Notes: generated from the sequence alone by a model not told the origin. 64,000 bases of DNA from Paenisporosarcina sp. OV554 (GCF_003058165.1 NZ_QBUC01000011.1:50207-114206), one strand, 5' to 3'. Shown: positions 54,166 through 63,895, counted from the first letter of the stretch. Translations and numbers: made by a program.

Positions 54166-54352
54166 CCAAATTAATCTTATTCACAATTTCAATACCTTTT
54201 TTTAAAAAATATATATTTTCTTATTCAACTAAAGCATCCGTTAGCTCAACAAGGAATAGTTGTATTCATCATTAATTACTCTATATAACTTCACTGGTGT
54301 TGCATAAAACAGTTAAGGGTAGTTTGAAAATTCTGATTTCAATACTTGTGTC

Positions 54353-54386
54353 AGATTGACCCAACAGCAAGCTCTTGGGTCAATCT
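54353..54386 (-). terminator. Terminator of the deacetylase gene
   Basis: Perfect 12-bp arms AGATTGACCCAA / TTGGGTCAATCT just past the stop at 54396. Confidence 0.75.
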
Positions 54387-54395
54387 TTCAACTTA

Positions 54396-55868
54396 TCATT
54401 CTAGTTCTGAAACGGTTACAAACTCATATCCTTCACTTGTTAAGTAAGCAAGCACACTGTCTAATCCTTGAGCAGTCGATAAATGAATATCGTGCATTAA
54501 AACGTTGCTGCCGTCATGGACGCTACTTTTCACAGACGTTAAAAGTTGAGCAGCATCGCGGTGTTTCCAATCGAGTGTATCTACATCCCACAAAACAACG
54601 GGTAATTGCAGCTCGTTTAATATGTCATCATTGAAAGCACCGTAAGGAGGACGAAAAACAGTGGGTGCTTGTCCAGTGGCTTGTTCGATGATGTTATTTG
54701 TCCTTGAAACTTCTTTTGTAATCGAATCCGTCGCCATATTCGTTAAGTTTGCATGTGTCCAAGTGTGGTTGCCGAGCTCATGGCCAGCAGTCAACACATC
54801 GTTCGCGATTTCCGGATATGATTCTACTCGACTGCCTAGCATAAAGAATGTTGCTTTTGCATCATACTTTGCTAGAGTGGCAAGGATTTGCGGCGTTACT
54901 TTTGGATCTGGACCATCATCAAACGTTAGGGCGACTTGCTTCGCACCCTTTTCTACAGGTTGAACAACAACTATATTTTCAGACGCATCACTGTCATCCG
55001 GTTCTTCTATCGGTTCTTCTCCTGCTTCATCTGAAACTTCTTCAACAGGAGGTTTTGGTAATACTTCTTCTACATCCAGTTTATAAGGTGCTACTAATTG
55101 TTCAGTTAGCGCAGCAAGTGGCACAGCAATAACCGGTGCACCTGCGGCACCACTAGCGATTTCGTACTCATCGAAATATAGGACGAGCGAATCGTCTATG
55201 AGGGCAAAGTTCTCGAAGTTGCTCCACTTCGGTTCGGTAGCCAACATCATATCTTCTTTTAGGACTCTATTTGTTAAGCTTGGATCTTTCTGAATGCCAT
55301 CTCGTACAAGTGATGAAAGTTTTACAAGCTTAGATTCGTCATGTCCAAATAAATCAGCAATCTCAATAATTTCACCTGACTCTGGGTCAAAATGAATGGT
55401 GTTAAAACTGTTAAAACCATTTGCACCGCCTAAATACGTTCCGGAAATCATAACTAATGAATACGATCCGGATGCATGTGGAAATGTTTCGAAAGCAATG
55501 TTCAACTCTCCAGGAGTCGTACTATCGATTCGCTTATTTTCTTCCATTGCAATTAAATAATTATCCCGTTGTTCATCTATGTATTTTTTGACACGATCAT
55601 TAAATGAGACTACTTTACTTTGTGGATACTGAATGGCATAAGGAGAATAGTCATCGTTTTTAACTTCAGTTGTAATAAGTATTCCAGGAAAAGCTGATTC
55701 TATAGTCGACACATCTTTTTTTACTTCTGGGCCGTTGTTTGTATTTTGTTTTGCATCGCTCTCTTTTGAGGATCCGAGAAAAGTGAGGGTCATACTCAGA
55801 ACTACAATCATACTGATACAGGCAACATCAATCCAGGGTCCGCGTTTCTTACTTTGGGATCTGGTCAT
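54396..55868 (-). CDS. pdaC: Peptidoglycan/polysaccharide deacetylase, PdaC-like
   Basis: 490 residues. One membrane anchor (residues 15-33), then a DUF4163/DUF3298-type domain (about 60-260; IQYPQSKVVSFNDRV, IHFDPESGEIIEIADLF), a Pro/Glu-rich linker, and a NodB-type deacetylase domain (about 305-490): motif 1 ALTFDDGPDPKVTPQIL (Asp, Asp), motif 2 HELGNHTWTH (His, His), motif 3 RPPYGAF, motif 4 LWDVDTLDW and motif 5 LMHDIH. Likely N-deacetylates peptidoglycan, raising lysozyme resistance. The sensor-like domain is related to that of RsiV, encoded next door. AAAGGAGA is about ten bases before ATG 55868. Confidence 0.9.
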   Translation of the reverse strand: MTRSQSKKRGPWIDVACISMIVVLSMTLTFLGSSKESDAKQNTNNGPEVKKDVSTIESAFPGILITTEVKNDDYSPYAIQYPQSKVVSFNDRVKKYIDEQRDNYLIAMEENKRIDSTTPGELNIAFETFPHASGSYSLVMISGTYLGGANGFNSFNTIHFDPESGEIIEIADLFGHDESKLVKLSSLVRDGIQKDPSLTNRVLKEDMMLATEPKWSNFENFALIDDSLVLYFDEYEIASGAAGAPVIAVPLAALTEQLVAPYKLDVEEVLPKPPVEEVSDEAGEEPIEEPDDSDASENIVVVQPVEKGAKQVALTFDDGPDPKVTPQILATLAKYDAKATFFMLGSRVESYPEIANDVLTAGHELGNHTWTHANLTNMATDSITKEVSRTNNIIEQATGQAPTVFRPPYGAFNDDILNELQLPVVLWDVDTLDWKHRDAAQLLTSVKSSVHDGSNVLMHDIHLSTAQGLDSVLAYLTSEGYEFVTVSELE

Positions 55869-56171
55869 TATCTCTGATTCTCCTTTTGTTAGTTATACGG
55901 CTTGAACGTAATGGTACAGACGTGAGTTCATAAATAGGGGAAAGACCTGTGCAACTCGAAAGCCTAGCCGTCTGAGGTTTTTGCGAACACCTCAACGGCA
56001 GTTCGATTGCAGGTTGGGGCAGGGCTTGCCAGCGTCTTTGTCAATTGCGAAGTCTGCCGAAGCTGCGAAGGGCAGAGAAACGCAGCACAAGCCAAATTAG
56101 TTTTCGCAGACTGCTCCGCAACACATCTAGGAAATCTGATTGCGATTTGATAAATGATGACTTTTAGGTGA
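55869..56171. ncRNA. 300-bp gap with a nested stem structure (candidate RNA)
   Basis: Nested pairings: TTGCG/CGCAA (56045-56049, 56117-56121), GTCTGC/GCAGAC (56052-56057, 56106-56111), GCTGCG/CGCAGC (56062-56067, 56081-56086). Relatively GC-rich (55950-56120) for this window. It lies between rsiV and pdaC; a role as leader or spacer RNA is only a guess. No coding frame. Confidence 0.35.
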
Positions 56172-57050
56172 CTATTTAATGTAGTGGTTGCTAACTAAGG
56201 CATCCGAAAGAATATCAGATGGAATAATAAATTCAATAATGCCCATAGCCCCAGGAGCAACTTCATATTTATCAAAGGAAATGACTAATTGATTGTCTTT
56301 ATTAATATAAAAATTTTGTTTGCTACTAATCTTATCAAACAATCCAATCGTCGTTTCATCCCCTTCATCTCGAAACCAATATAACTTGTTTTCGTCATGT
56401 TTCATTTGTTCTTTCATTTGCTCTTTTATGTTCTCACTAATCAAATTAATATATGTTTCATCTTTAAACAGTAGTGGAAGGGTTAATAAGATTTCTTTTT
56501 TCTTATCAATGGTGTCATATGTCATGGTTGTAGATGAAGATCCAACGGTATTCACTACGTACCTTCCAATCGATAAAATATTATCCGTGTCTGTCTTTAC
56601 TTCATAGCCACTATCTATGCCTAAGTGACCTCCATTTTCTTTTTTCATCTCGTCCATTTCTTTCGTAAACGTATCATAGAGTTGTTTGTTTTCGTTCAAA
56701 TATTTTTGATTTAAACTATTTTCAAGGTCCTTGTTTTTTAAGTTAGAAACAGCAGGAACCTTTAAATGTGCCTGATAAGTTTTTTCATCTACAGTGTATT
56801 CAGTAAATGTCAGGACATCCACTAACGTTCCAACAATCGGAACATCCGACAATGTTTTCGCAAATGTTGGACTACTATTTATGGAGAGAATAAAAATAGC
56901 AGATGCTGCTAAACCAATTACTGATTTAAATGGAAATTTTCTTACGTTAGAACGACTAATGGCGTTCGCTACGATGAAATCCAAATTATCTGGGATCGGG
57001 ATGTTCTGGTAATCAGATTTTAATTTTTCTAATTTTTTATCCAATATCAT
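56172..57050 (-). CDS. rsiV: Anti-sigma factor, RsiV-like
   Basis: 292 residues. A cytosolic N-terminal region (residues 1-40) for binding the sigma factor, one membrane segment (SVIGLAASAIFILSINS, about 43-62), and an extracellular DUF4163/DUF3298 domain (about 75-292; LLFKDETYINLISENI, VISFDKYEVAPGAMGIIEF). In B. subtilis, RsiV binds lysozyme outside the cell and is then cleaved, freeing SigV. AGGAGG is only three bases before ATG 57050, so a downstream TTG (57044) may be used. It lies 20 bp after sigV on the same strand. Confidence 0.88.
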   Translation of the reverse strand: MILDKKLEKLKSDYQNIPIPDNLDFIVANAISRSNVRKFPFKSVIGLAASAIFILSINSSPTFAKTLSDVPIVGTLVDVLTFTEYTVDEKTYQAHLKVPAVSNLKNKDLENSLNQKYLNENKQLYDTFTKEMDEMKKENGGHLGIDSGYEVKTDTDNILSIGRYVVNTVGSSSTTMTYDTIDKKKEILLTLPLLFKDETYINLISENIKEQMKEQMKHDENKLYWFRDEGDETTIGLFDKISSKQNFYINKDNQLVISFDKYEVAPGAMGIIEFIIPSDILSDALVSNHYIK

Positions 57051-57069
57051 TTTCCTCCTAAAAATAAGA

Positions 57070-57555
57070 TCATGCCATTTGAATTCGGAGTAATTTTAGA
57101 GCTTTGGTTAATCGTGTTTTAATTGTATTTGGGTTTTCGTTTAATATTTCTGCGACTTCTTCTATTTTTAAATCTTCAAAATAGCGAAGAATAATCACAC
57201 TTCGGTATTTTAGAGAAAGAGATTCTAAAGCTCTTTCTAGATCAATATTTGAATACTGATTTTCTACTCCATCAGCGTATGACTCAAGTGCTTCTTCATC
57301 AACAAACATTAACTTTTTCTGTTTTTTTAAAAAATCTAGTGATGTATTCACTACTATTCGATAAAACCAACTTTTTATATATTGTTCATTCTTTATGTGT
57401 CGTTTTGATGAAATGGCTTTTTGTATAGAATCTTGTAGTATATCTACTGCATCATTTTCATTTTTCACATAACTATACGCTAATCTATAAAAAGCTTCTT
57501 TGTTATCGGTTATACATTCTACAAGTTTCTTTTCTATGTGCAAATTCCCCTTCAT
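57070..57555 (-). CDS. sigV: ECF sigma factor, SigV-like
   Basis: 161 residues. Sigma region 2 with FYRLAYSYVKNENDAVDILQ and SIQKAISSKRHIKNEQYIKS, linker, and region 4 (ALESLSLKYRSVIILRYFED and EEVAEILNENPNTIKTRL) are complete. It directs transcription for cell-envelope stress, probably lysozyme. AAAGGAG lies before ATG 57555. It forms an operon with rsiV; autoregulation is usual for ECF systems, but I cannot place a convincing -35/-10 pair upstream. Confidence 0.9.
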   Translation of the reverse strand: MKGNLHIEKKLVECITDNKEAFYRLAYSYVKNENDAVDILQDSIQKAISSKRHIKNEQYIKSWFYRIVVNTSLDFLKKQKKLMFVDEEALESYADGVENQYSNIDLERALESLSLKYRSVIILRYFEDLKIEEVAEILNENPNTIKTRLTKALKLLRIQMA

Positions 57556-57691
57556 CTAAAAAGCTCCTTTCTTAGAAGGTGTTCTATAAATAAGTCGTAT
57601 TAGTTTAAAATAGTTTTAATTATATAAATTAGACTTCAACAACACAGTTCTACTTATGTTTTCTTGCTAAGAAGGTTAGCAAGGGTGTTCT

Positions 57692-57747
57692 TAATCTACG
57701 ATAAAAGGGACTTCCTTAAAAAGGGAAAATCCCTTTTATCATAGATT
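57692..57747. terminator. Long hairpin terminator
   Basis: Arms around AATCTA..GATAAAAGGGA / TCCCTTTTATC..TAGATT, T-rich. It separates the sigV operon from the small secreted gene upstream. Confidence 0.65.
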
Positions 57748-57815
57748 TGAGTAACACAAATAACTAACATACAATATGTATTTTATAAAATCATATTATT
57801 ATTGCTGTTGAACAG

Positions 57816-57939
57816 TTAATTGTGCAGATTACTGAGTGTTTTCGATGATGTTGATGCTAAGGTTGTCCCATATGCACTCATTAAAATTGTAGCTGATGCG
57901 ATTGTTCCGAATATTTTTTTTTGTGTTTAAATATTTCAT
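57816..57939 (-). pseudogene. Small secreted peptide gene with a frameshift at A9
   Basis: AAAGGAGA lies nine bases before ATG 57939 (MKYLNTKK..). A run of nine A (57922-57914) follows. As written, the frame gives a short non-hydrophobic product. With one A less it reads MKYLNTKKKIFGTIASATIL.. and a plausible signal peptide ending ASA/LAS, then about 15 residues and TAA at 57816. The homopolymer suggests slippage, a sequencing error or true decay. Function unknown. Confidence 0.45.
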
Positions 57940-57962
57940 GATTAAAATCTCCTTTGTGTTGT

Positions 57963-58154
57963 TCAATATTCTAAAACCTTTACATATATTAGACGAATAA
58001 AGTAAGTAAATAGTTTTGATGATTTTTTATTTATATTTTTCCAATTCCCTGTTATCTTCTGAAAATCGGAAGGGAACTCTTTTGTTTCTTCCTCAATTCG
58101 ATTAATCATATCCTTTGTTTTTCTTCGTAGTCCTCGTACCTTTTTATTACGCAT
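57963..58154 (-). CDS. Small basic hypothetical protein, probably truncated
   Basis: 63 residues: MRNKKVRGLRRKTKDMINRI, then EEETKEFPSDF, after which the sequence becomes low-complexity basic. The N-terminal half recalls small phage/plasmid-type proteins in Bacillales that continue with a G-Y-W-H-L-P segment, absent here, so it may be a frameshifted remnant. AGGAAAAAG precedes the ATG. Low confidence. The region 58155-58610 holds only a terminator. Confidence 0.4.
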   Translation of the reverse strand: MRNKKVRGLRRKTKDMINRIEEETKEFPSDFQKITGNWKNINKKSSKLFTYFIRLIYVKVLEY

Positions 58155-58350
58155 TTCTTTTTCCTATCTATCATCAGTTTATTTTATATTTATTCAATTA
58201 ACCTCCCTCTATAAACATTGATGTATCTACAGCTTGCACCAACAATCAGGGCTATTGAACAGATAACCACAACTACTACTATTACAAGATATTTCTCAAT
58301 CTCATATTTATATCCTAATAAGAATAGTAATCTCACGGACTGAATAAAAA

Positions 58351-58384
58351 CACCGCTAAACGGAAGATTCCCTGTTTAGCGGTG
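58351..58384 (-). terminator. Terminator downstream of the bacillopeptidase F-like gene
   Basis: Perfect 11-bp arms CACCGCTAAAC / GTTTAGCGGTG with TTTTTATT on the minus strand; 230 bp past the stop. Confidence 0.7.
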
Positions 58385-58611
58385 CTTCCGCTTTGCGTAC
58401 TATGATTGAGTTGATTTCAGCATAGCATTATAGATTTTTTCAATTACTTTAACGGTCGTAAAAATTTGATAAAAGAGTGCTACCAACATTGATTTTATAA
58501 TAGAGGATTTTGTGAGAATGCCTGAACAACAAAAAGCTTGTCTTATGCCCTGGCTCACTATCAAACTCAATTTTCACACTCTTACCAGTAACTAAATGAA
58601 GATCTTCGGTG

Positions 58612-61600
58612 TTAACGTTGCGATAGTTTGTGCTTGAATTTTGCTGTTAATGTAACTGTCTTTGAGACTTGATTGTTCGCAATATCGGTTGCGACAACTG
58701 TAATTTCGTTCACACCATTATCAAGCAAAATCCGCTTCGAATACTTGCCGTCAACAATTGCTGCCTCAAAACCATTCACTTGGACTGATTTGAGGTTGAC
58801 ATCTGAAACCGTCCCTTCAACTGTCACCGTTTCACGATTCGTCTTATCTCCGTTTTTCGGATTGTCGAGTGTCAGTTTAGGATTGATCGTGTCAAGCATG
58901 ATTGTAACTGGCGCAGATTTACCTGTTACTTTACCACCCATCTTCGACACAGCGATCATCTCATTTGCACCTTCAACAAATTCCATTGGGATAGCGAATT
59001 TTCCATCATCACCAACTAAAGTAGAACCTGCCTCTTTTCCGTTATTCATCAATTGGATTGTCGTCGATGTAGACGCTGCTCCTTTGATTACCCCGTTTTT
59101 CTCATTAGTACTAAAGCCTTGTACTGGTGATGTAATAACCGGTTCAATCACTTCATAGATGACACGAGCACGGATCATGAAGTTTCCTTCGCTTGTAAGT
59201 GAAGGCGTCCATGAACCTGCATCAAATTGATAGTTCCTATTAGAGTTCCGGGTATTTGTATCTGACGCAAGTCCAGGTGCATTCGTTCTACCCTGCGTCT
59301 GGACATAGACCATGTAGAAATCGCTATCAACTTCAATATTGTATTCTGTCAAATCAACGACTGTCCATGTACCGTCACGTTTTGCTTGCGCGCTAAATGG
59401 ACCAGCCAGTTTCTTACCGGGTGCACCATCTGCACCTGTTGCATCCCACACCTCTACTGCAAAAGCAGTTCCACCAGGTATAGGCCAACTCTCATCCGAG
59501 AAGCGGAAGACGCCATCGGATACGATTGCAGATTCTTTTCCAGCAGGAAGAGTCATTTTCACTCCCCAAGCATTTCCAGCTGCAAAAAACGCATATGCAT
59601 TTTCTTCTGTTCCATCATCATAGCCAATTTCCCCACCTGGGTACGTATAATACGGCTCAAGCTCAAGATCCAGTGCCGTATCGTTGCCGATTGAAATGGT
59701 AGTTCTCTGACCACCGTAACCTCTTGCAAACACTACAAGCGTATAGTCCCCCTCATAAGCAGTGATGGAATAGTTACCATTTACATCTGTCACTACAGGT
59801 GTGATATTTGCATCTTCAAGGAGAAGTAATTTCGCTCCTTCAATTCCTTCACCTGTTGATTTGTCTGTAATTGTACCGCTAACCGTTGCTTTTGGCAGTT
59901 CTTCTAATATGAAATTCGCTTGTGTCGATTTATCCGCCTCGATTTTAACGGTTTGTTCTTTAGATTGGAATCCGTAAGCTTCTGCTTTCGTAGTAAATGT
60001 ACCTATGCCATGAATTAACGAATACTTCCCGTCAGCAAGGTTTGAATAGACTGAACGTCCTGTTTCAAGTACACTCACTTGTGCTCCAATTGGTAAGACC
60101 ATCGGGTTGAAATTCCCTTCGCCTAGTGTTGTTTCTTTTTCAGGCAATGCGGGTTTTATTTTTGTTGGGTCAATCGCTTCTTCGAATAAATCTTTCCCTT
60201 TCTCTGTAATCACGTCGGGATTTATATTGTTTGGTTTTTTGACACCATCAAGACCACTTTTTTCGGTATTCAATTTACTCCCTTTGTCACCTTGTTTAAT
60301 CCCTTTTGATATATGTGATGTATCAACTAAAGAGACATCATCGATATACCAGCCATCCTCTTCAACGTTTCCATCAGAAAATCCATTGAACCCGATATAG
60401 ACGCGCTGACCGCTATACGCTGACAAATCGACTTCCGTCTCAGACCAAGCACTTGATCGACCTTGAATCTTGAGTAGTTGTGTCCATTCCTTCTTATCAG
60501 TGGATATGAAAACATGTCCGTAATCATAAGCTGCCCCTGCTGATGATTGCTCGAATTCATTCCATTGTTTGAATTGCAAGTAGGCATTTCCTTCAGGCAA
60601 ATCCATTGGAGGCATAAGGAGTGTTGCGTTCATATTACTCCCATACGGACCTTCAAGATTTGTGGCGTACACTTTTTCACCAGATGCAGCTTTACCAGGG
60701 CCGGATGTCGGTACACCCCACTCCCAAGTATCCATCAACCCAAATGAAGCCCAACCTATTGGTGTCTTCTCAAAATTTTCGAAATAGCCAACTGTAATAG
60801 CTGGTTTCACTTCGATTCTGTGATTTTCACTTACTACTTCGTTATTCCCGAAGTCATTGATTGTCCATTTGTAAGCGATCGAATCACCAGCGATTTCCTC
60901 ACTTGGAATCGTTGCTACATATTCTCCGGACTTATAATCTCCAGACTTCTGAGAGGCATTCACTGCTTTCCATTCTCCGTTTGCACCTTGGTAGTTCAGT
61001 ACGACGGATGCTAAGCTAATGTTGTCACTCACTTTGATTTTCAAATCGAGATCCATTCCTACATATGTAGCTATCGGCGCAGTATGAGTGAATGTTGGGG
61101 CTTCATTATCCTCCCCTTTTTTCGCCACTTGGCCTTCAAGCTTTCCAAGACCATTAATGATTGCAGAAACAGACATATAAGCGTCGACAAGTCCATATCC
61201 ATACCCATCGTTCGGAGTCTGTGGATATTCAATATCCGTCAACGGGACTGCCGTATCTAAAAGAATCTGTTCCATTTCATCGACTGTTACGTTCGCGTTC
61301 ACTTGGCGGAGCATTGCCGCTATCGCCGAAACTGCCGGACTAGCCATCGATGTTCCATTCCAACCGCCTTCATAACCACTCCCCGGGACTGCTGAACGGA
61401 TGTTCGCTCCAGGTGCAGAGACATCTGGTTTAATTTCCGAATACGGTGATGGACCGCGTAAGGAAAAAGCTCCCACTTTATTGTCAATGTCGGTCGCACC
61501 AGTTGCAAATGATTCCGGATAGTTACCCGGAGATGCTACTGATCCTGGTCCCCCTGGGTTAAATATCGTTGTATTTCCAGCTGCGAATCCAGGAAATATT

Positions 61601-62697
61601 TGTGCAGCACGCCAGTTTTTAACGACGTCGCGATACCACTCATCAAGACCAGCACCCCCACCCCATGAGTTATTCACAACATCTGGTGCCATGTCGACAC
61701 GTGAATTGCCATTTGCATCTGTCGGGGCCAAAATCCATTGCGCTGCTGCCAATAGATCACTATCTGATCCCCCATCCGCTGAAAATGCTTTGACAGCAAT
61801 CCATTTCGCACCCGGTGCTACACCAATTTGGTTAGAACCATTTGGCTCGCCACCTACCATCGTACCGGTAACATGTGTACCATGCCCCTGGTCATCATAA
61901 GGTGCTGCTTGTCCTGCAGTCGCATCAAACCAGTTGAAATCATGATTCACTTCACCTGTCGCTGCATTGTAGCCGCGGTATTTTTCTTTCAATGCAGGGT
62001 GATCCCATTGGACACCTGTATCGATGCTCGCGACGACTGTTCCCGAACCGTCAATACCCATGTCCCAAACTTTAGGGGCATTGACCCTGTCAACATTCCA
62101 TTCTACATTGGCGATTTGGGAATCAGGTGTTACTGCGTTTTTGGTTTTCGTTGTATATAGTTCCCGTGTTTCATTCGGTAGAACTTTTTCAACTTCAGCG
62201 AATGTCGCTATTTTTTGCGCCACTTCTTTTGTAGCTGTAACAGCCATTCCGTTGACAATGTAATACGACGTAATATCTTTAGCGTTCCCTGCCTTCACTT
62301 GCTGATCCAAATACTGTTTTACATTTTGTTGCGATTCAAGAGATGTCATTTTCAATTCAGATACAACAGCGGAACGTTGCATGAGCATTGATTTTTTTGC
62401 CGAAAGATTTGCATTACCGGCATCTTGTTTTGCTTGCTCTGCTACTTTTTCCGCGTCTGCACTCTCTTTAAATTTTATGAGAAAAGTAACTCTGTCCTCT
62501 TTTTCGAATGTTTCTAGTAAACTACTGCTCAATTTGTTCCCCGAAAGTACGTTAGAGTCATTTAATGATTGGTGCAGTTTTTTATTTGGTTCCGCAGTTG
62601 CTATTCCCGGTACAATTAAGGAAAGTACCATGAGTAATGTCGCAACAATGTTGAACATTTTTTTTAGATTACCTTTCTTTTTCATCTTCAACTTCAT
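58612..62697 (-). CDS. Secreted S8 protease, bacillopeptidase F-like (Bpr)
   Basis: About 1,361 residues. Signal peptide (NIVATLLMVLSLIVPGIATA), I9 propeptide (RVTFLIKFKESADAEK to KVLPNE), catalytic Asp in VVASIDTGVQWDHPAL, His in GHGTHVTGTMVG, Ser in NGTSMASPAVSAIAA, then an immune-inhibitor-like MAM domain (YFENFEKTPIGWASFG, EDGWYIDDVSLVD), a carboxypeptidase-regulatory domain (ATVSGTITDKSTGEGIEGAK), and C-terminal Ig-like repeats (ITSPVQGFSTNEKNGVIKG, LTLDNPKNGDKTN). It degrades extracellular proteins. Three starts are possible: ATG 62739 (distant AGGGGG), ATG 62697 (GGAGG three bases away), TTG 62691 (nine bases away). 62697 is used here. No regulator of the HTH-TPR type is adjacent, unlike the other S8 genes. 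Confidence 0.88.
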   Translation of the reverse strand: MKLKMKKKGNLKKMFNIVATLLMVLSLIVPGIATAEPNKKLHQSLNDSNVLSGNKLSSSLLETFEKEDRVTFLIKFKESADAEKVAEQAKQDAGNANLSAKKSMLMQRSAVVSELKMTSLESQQNVKQYLDQQVKAGNAKDITSYYIVNGMAVTATKEVAQKIATFAEVEKVLPNETRELYTTKTKNAVTPDSQIANVEWNVDRVNAPKVWDMGIDGSGTVVASIDTGVQWDHPALKEKYRGYNAATGEVNHDFNWFDATAGQAAPYDDQGHGTHVTGTMVGGEPNGSNQIGVAPGAKWIAVKAFSADGGSDSDLLAAAQWILAPTDANGNSRVDMAPDVVNNSWGGGAGLDEWYRDVVKNWRAAQIFPGFAAGNTTIFNPGGPGSVASPGNYPESFATGATDIDNKVGAFSLRGPSPYSEIKPDVSAPGANIRSAVPGSGYEGGWNGTSMASPAVSAIAAMLRQVNANVTVDEMEQILLDTAVPLTDIEYPQTPNDGYGYGLVDAYMSVSAIINGLGKLEGQVAKKGEDNEAPTFTHTAPIATYVGMDLDLKIKVSDNISLASVVLNYQGANGEWKAVNASQKSGDYKSGEYVATIPSEEIAGDSIAYKWTINDFGNNEVVSENHRIEVKPAITVGYFENFEKTPIGWASFGLMDTWEWGVPTSGPGKAASGEKVYATNLEGPYGSNMNATLLMPPMDLPEGNAYLQFKQWNEFEQSSAGAAYDYGHVFISTDKKEWTQLLKIQGRSSAWSETEVDLSAYSGQRVYIGFNGFSDGNVEEDGWYIDDVSLVDTSHISKGIKQGDKGSKLNTEKSGLDGVKKPNNINPDVITEKGKDLFEEAIDPTKIKPALPEKETTLGEGNFNPMVLPIGAQVSVLETGRSVYSNLADGKYSLIHGIGTFTTKAEAYGFQSKEQTVKIEADKSTQANFILEELPKATVSGTITDKSTGEGIEGAKLLLLEDANITPVVTDVNGNYSITAYEGDYTLVVFARGYGGQRTTISIGNDTALDLELEPYYTYPGGEIGYDDGTEENAYAFFAAGNAWGVKMTLPAGKESAIVSDGVFRFSDESWPIPGGTAFAVEVWDATGADGAPGKKLAGPFSAQAKRDGTWTVVDLTEYNIEVDSDFYMVYVQTQGRTNAPGLASDTNTRNSNRNYQFDAGSWTPSLTSEGNFMIRARVIYEVIEPVITSPVQGFSTNEKNGVIKGAASTSTTIQLMNNGKEAGSTLVGDDGKFAIPMEFVEGANEMIAVSKMGGKVTGKSAPVTIMLDTINPKLTLDNPKNGDKTNRETVTVEGTVSDVNLKSVQVNGFEAAIVDGKYSKRILLDNGVNEITVVATDIANNQVSKTVTLTAKFKHKLSQR

Positions 62698-62739
62698 TCT
62701 CCTCCAATTTTTATTGCGATACTTCTTCAAGAAGTCCAT

Positions 62740-63190
62740 AAAAAAAAACCTGCCCCCTTTCTACAAATTAGTATAGGTACTCAATGGTGTCTGTTGCGAA
62801 ATTCTAGTTGTTATTATTTAACATAGCATAATATAATAGTATTTTTTGTCGAAATAAGACTGATTATTCAAAATCGATAGTTTATATCTAGTAAACTCTT
62901 TACGTAATATAACCAAACTACCATTGAGTTTGCACAATACTTTAAGGAATATCGACATGATATTATAAAAGATGGATATCCTGCACTACAAGATCGTTAT
63001 ATTGGGATATCTCAGGACGAAATAGACCAGGCAATTGATGAATTTAGTTTGTAATAGGGATTGCCAAAACGTGACCTACATAGTGAGGTTATCATTCTTC
63101 TAAGTAACGATGTGGATGGTTATTGCTACTTAGAGTGCGAAGTCTAAAGGGAGATTTTTTATTATCCAGCTTACGATGCATAAAGAATTG
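62740..63190. other. Gene-poor stretch with a C-terminal gene fragment
   Basis: A plus-strand frame (about 62908-63054) reads EFAQYFKEYRHDIIKDGYPA, LQDRYIGISQDEIDQAIDEF, SL then stop: protein-like, but without start or ribosome site, so a remnant of an unknown gene. Confidence 0.4.
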
Positions 63191-63195
63191 GTAAG

Positions 63196-63226
63196 AAACC
63201 GATACCTCGGAAGGTATCGGTTTTTT
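63196..63226. terminator. Hairpin terminator after the rRNA region
   Basis: AAACCGATACCT/AGGTATCGGTTT-type stem with TTTTTT. Related hairpins lie at 63441-63469 and 63741-63771. Confidence 0.6.
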
Positions 63227-63231
63227 ATTTT

Positions 63232-63284
63232 GCCTAGCGACGTCCTACTCTCACAGGGGGAGCCCCCAACTACCATCGGCGCTA
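63232..63284 (-). rRNA. Truncated 5S rRNA (3' half), copy 1
   Basis: Matches the last 53 bases of the intact 5S gene (AGCGCCGATGGTAGTTGGGG.. to ..GTAGGACGTCGCTAGGC on the minus strand) with a shorter central loop. The upstream half is replaced by unrelated DNA (GGCTGCGAAAGACGATGAAC...). Non-functional. Confidence 0.8.
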
Positions 63285-63440
63285 GGCTGCGAAAGACGAT
63301 GAACGGCAGATTTCTTCGTCAACCGCAGGTCTTCGAGTCTCGCGTATATTATACGCTCCGAGTCTCTTCCCTTTGTTTCCTCGAACTCTTTGTTCCTCCT
63401 CTTTCTCGCACACCTTCGACTCAATAGAAAAAATGAACAC

Positions 63441-63469
63441 AAAAAAACCAGTACCTTTCGGTACCGGCT
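63441..63469 (-). terminator. Hairpin terminator between 5S copies
   Basis: AAGCCGGTACC/GGTACTGGTTTTTTT on the minus strand. Confidence 0.65.
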
Positions 63470-63477
63470 TCTTACTT

Positions 63478-63530
63478 GCCTAGCGACGTCCTACTCTTGC
63501 AGGGCGCGCCCCCAACTACCATCGGCGCTA
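63478..63530 (-). rRNA. Truncated 5S rRNA (3' half), copy 2
   Basis: The same 53-base 3' segment followed by the same unrelated flank as copy 1. The two copies are units of an about 246-bp tandem duplication (63232-63477 and 63478-63777). Confidence 0.8.
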
Positions 63531-63740
63531 GGCTGCGAAAGACGATGAACGGCAGATTTCTTCGTCACCTGCGGGCTTCTCGTTTCTCGCGTATGGAATA
63601 CGCTCCGAGACTCGCCCCCTTGGTTCCTCGAACTCTTTGTTCCTCCTCTTTCTCACACACCTTCAAATCTATAGAAAATTGAATACAATAAAATCAGTAC
63701 CTCTTTGAAAAGTCCTAGTCCCTCATAAACAAACACAAAA

Positions 63741-63771
63741 AAGCCGATACCTTTTAACAGGTATCGGCTTT
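63741..63771 (-). terminator. Terminator of the rRNA operon
   Basis: AAGCCGATACCT / AGGTATCGGCTT followed by T6 on the minus strand, immediately after the intact 5S gene. Confidence 0.8.
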
Positions 63772-63778
63772 CTAATTG

Positions 63779-63895
<117 letters not shown>

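Noticed and set aside
58673..59158. 161-residue plus frame opposite the bacillopeptidase F-like gene
   Set aside because: A shadow of the conserved minus-strand protein; no ribosome site and serine/threonine-rich antisense composition.
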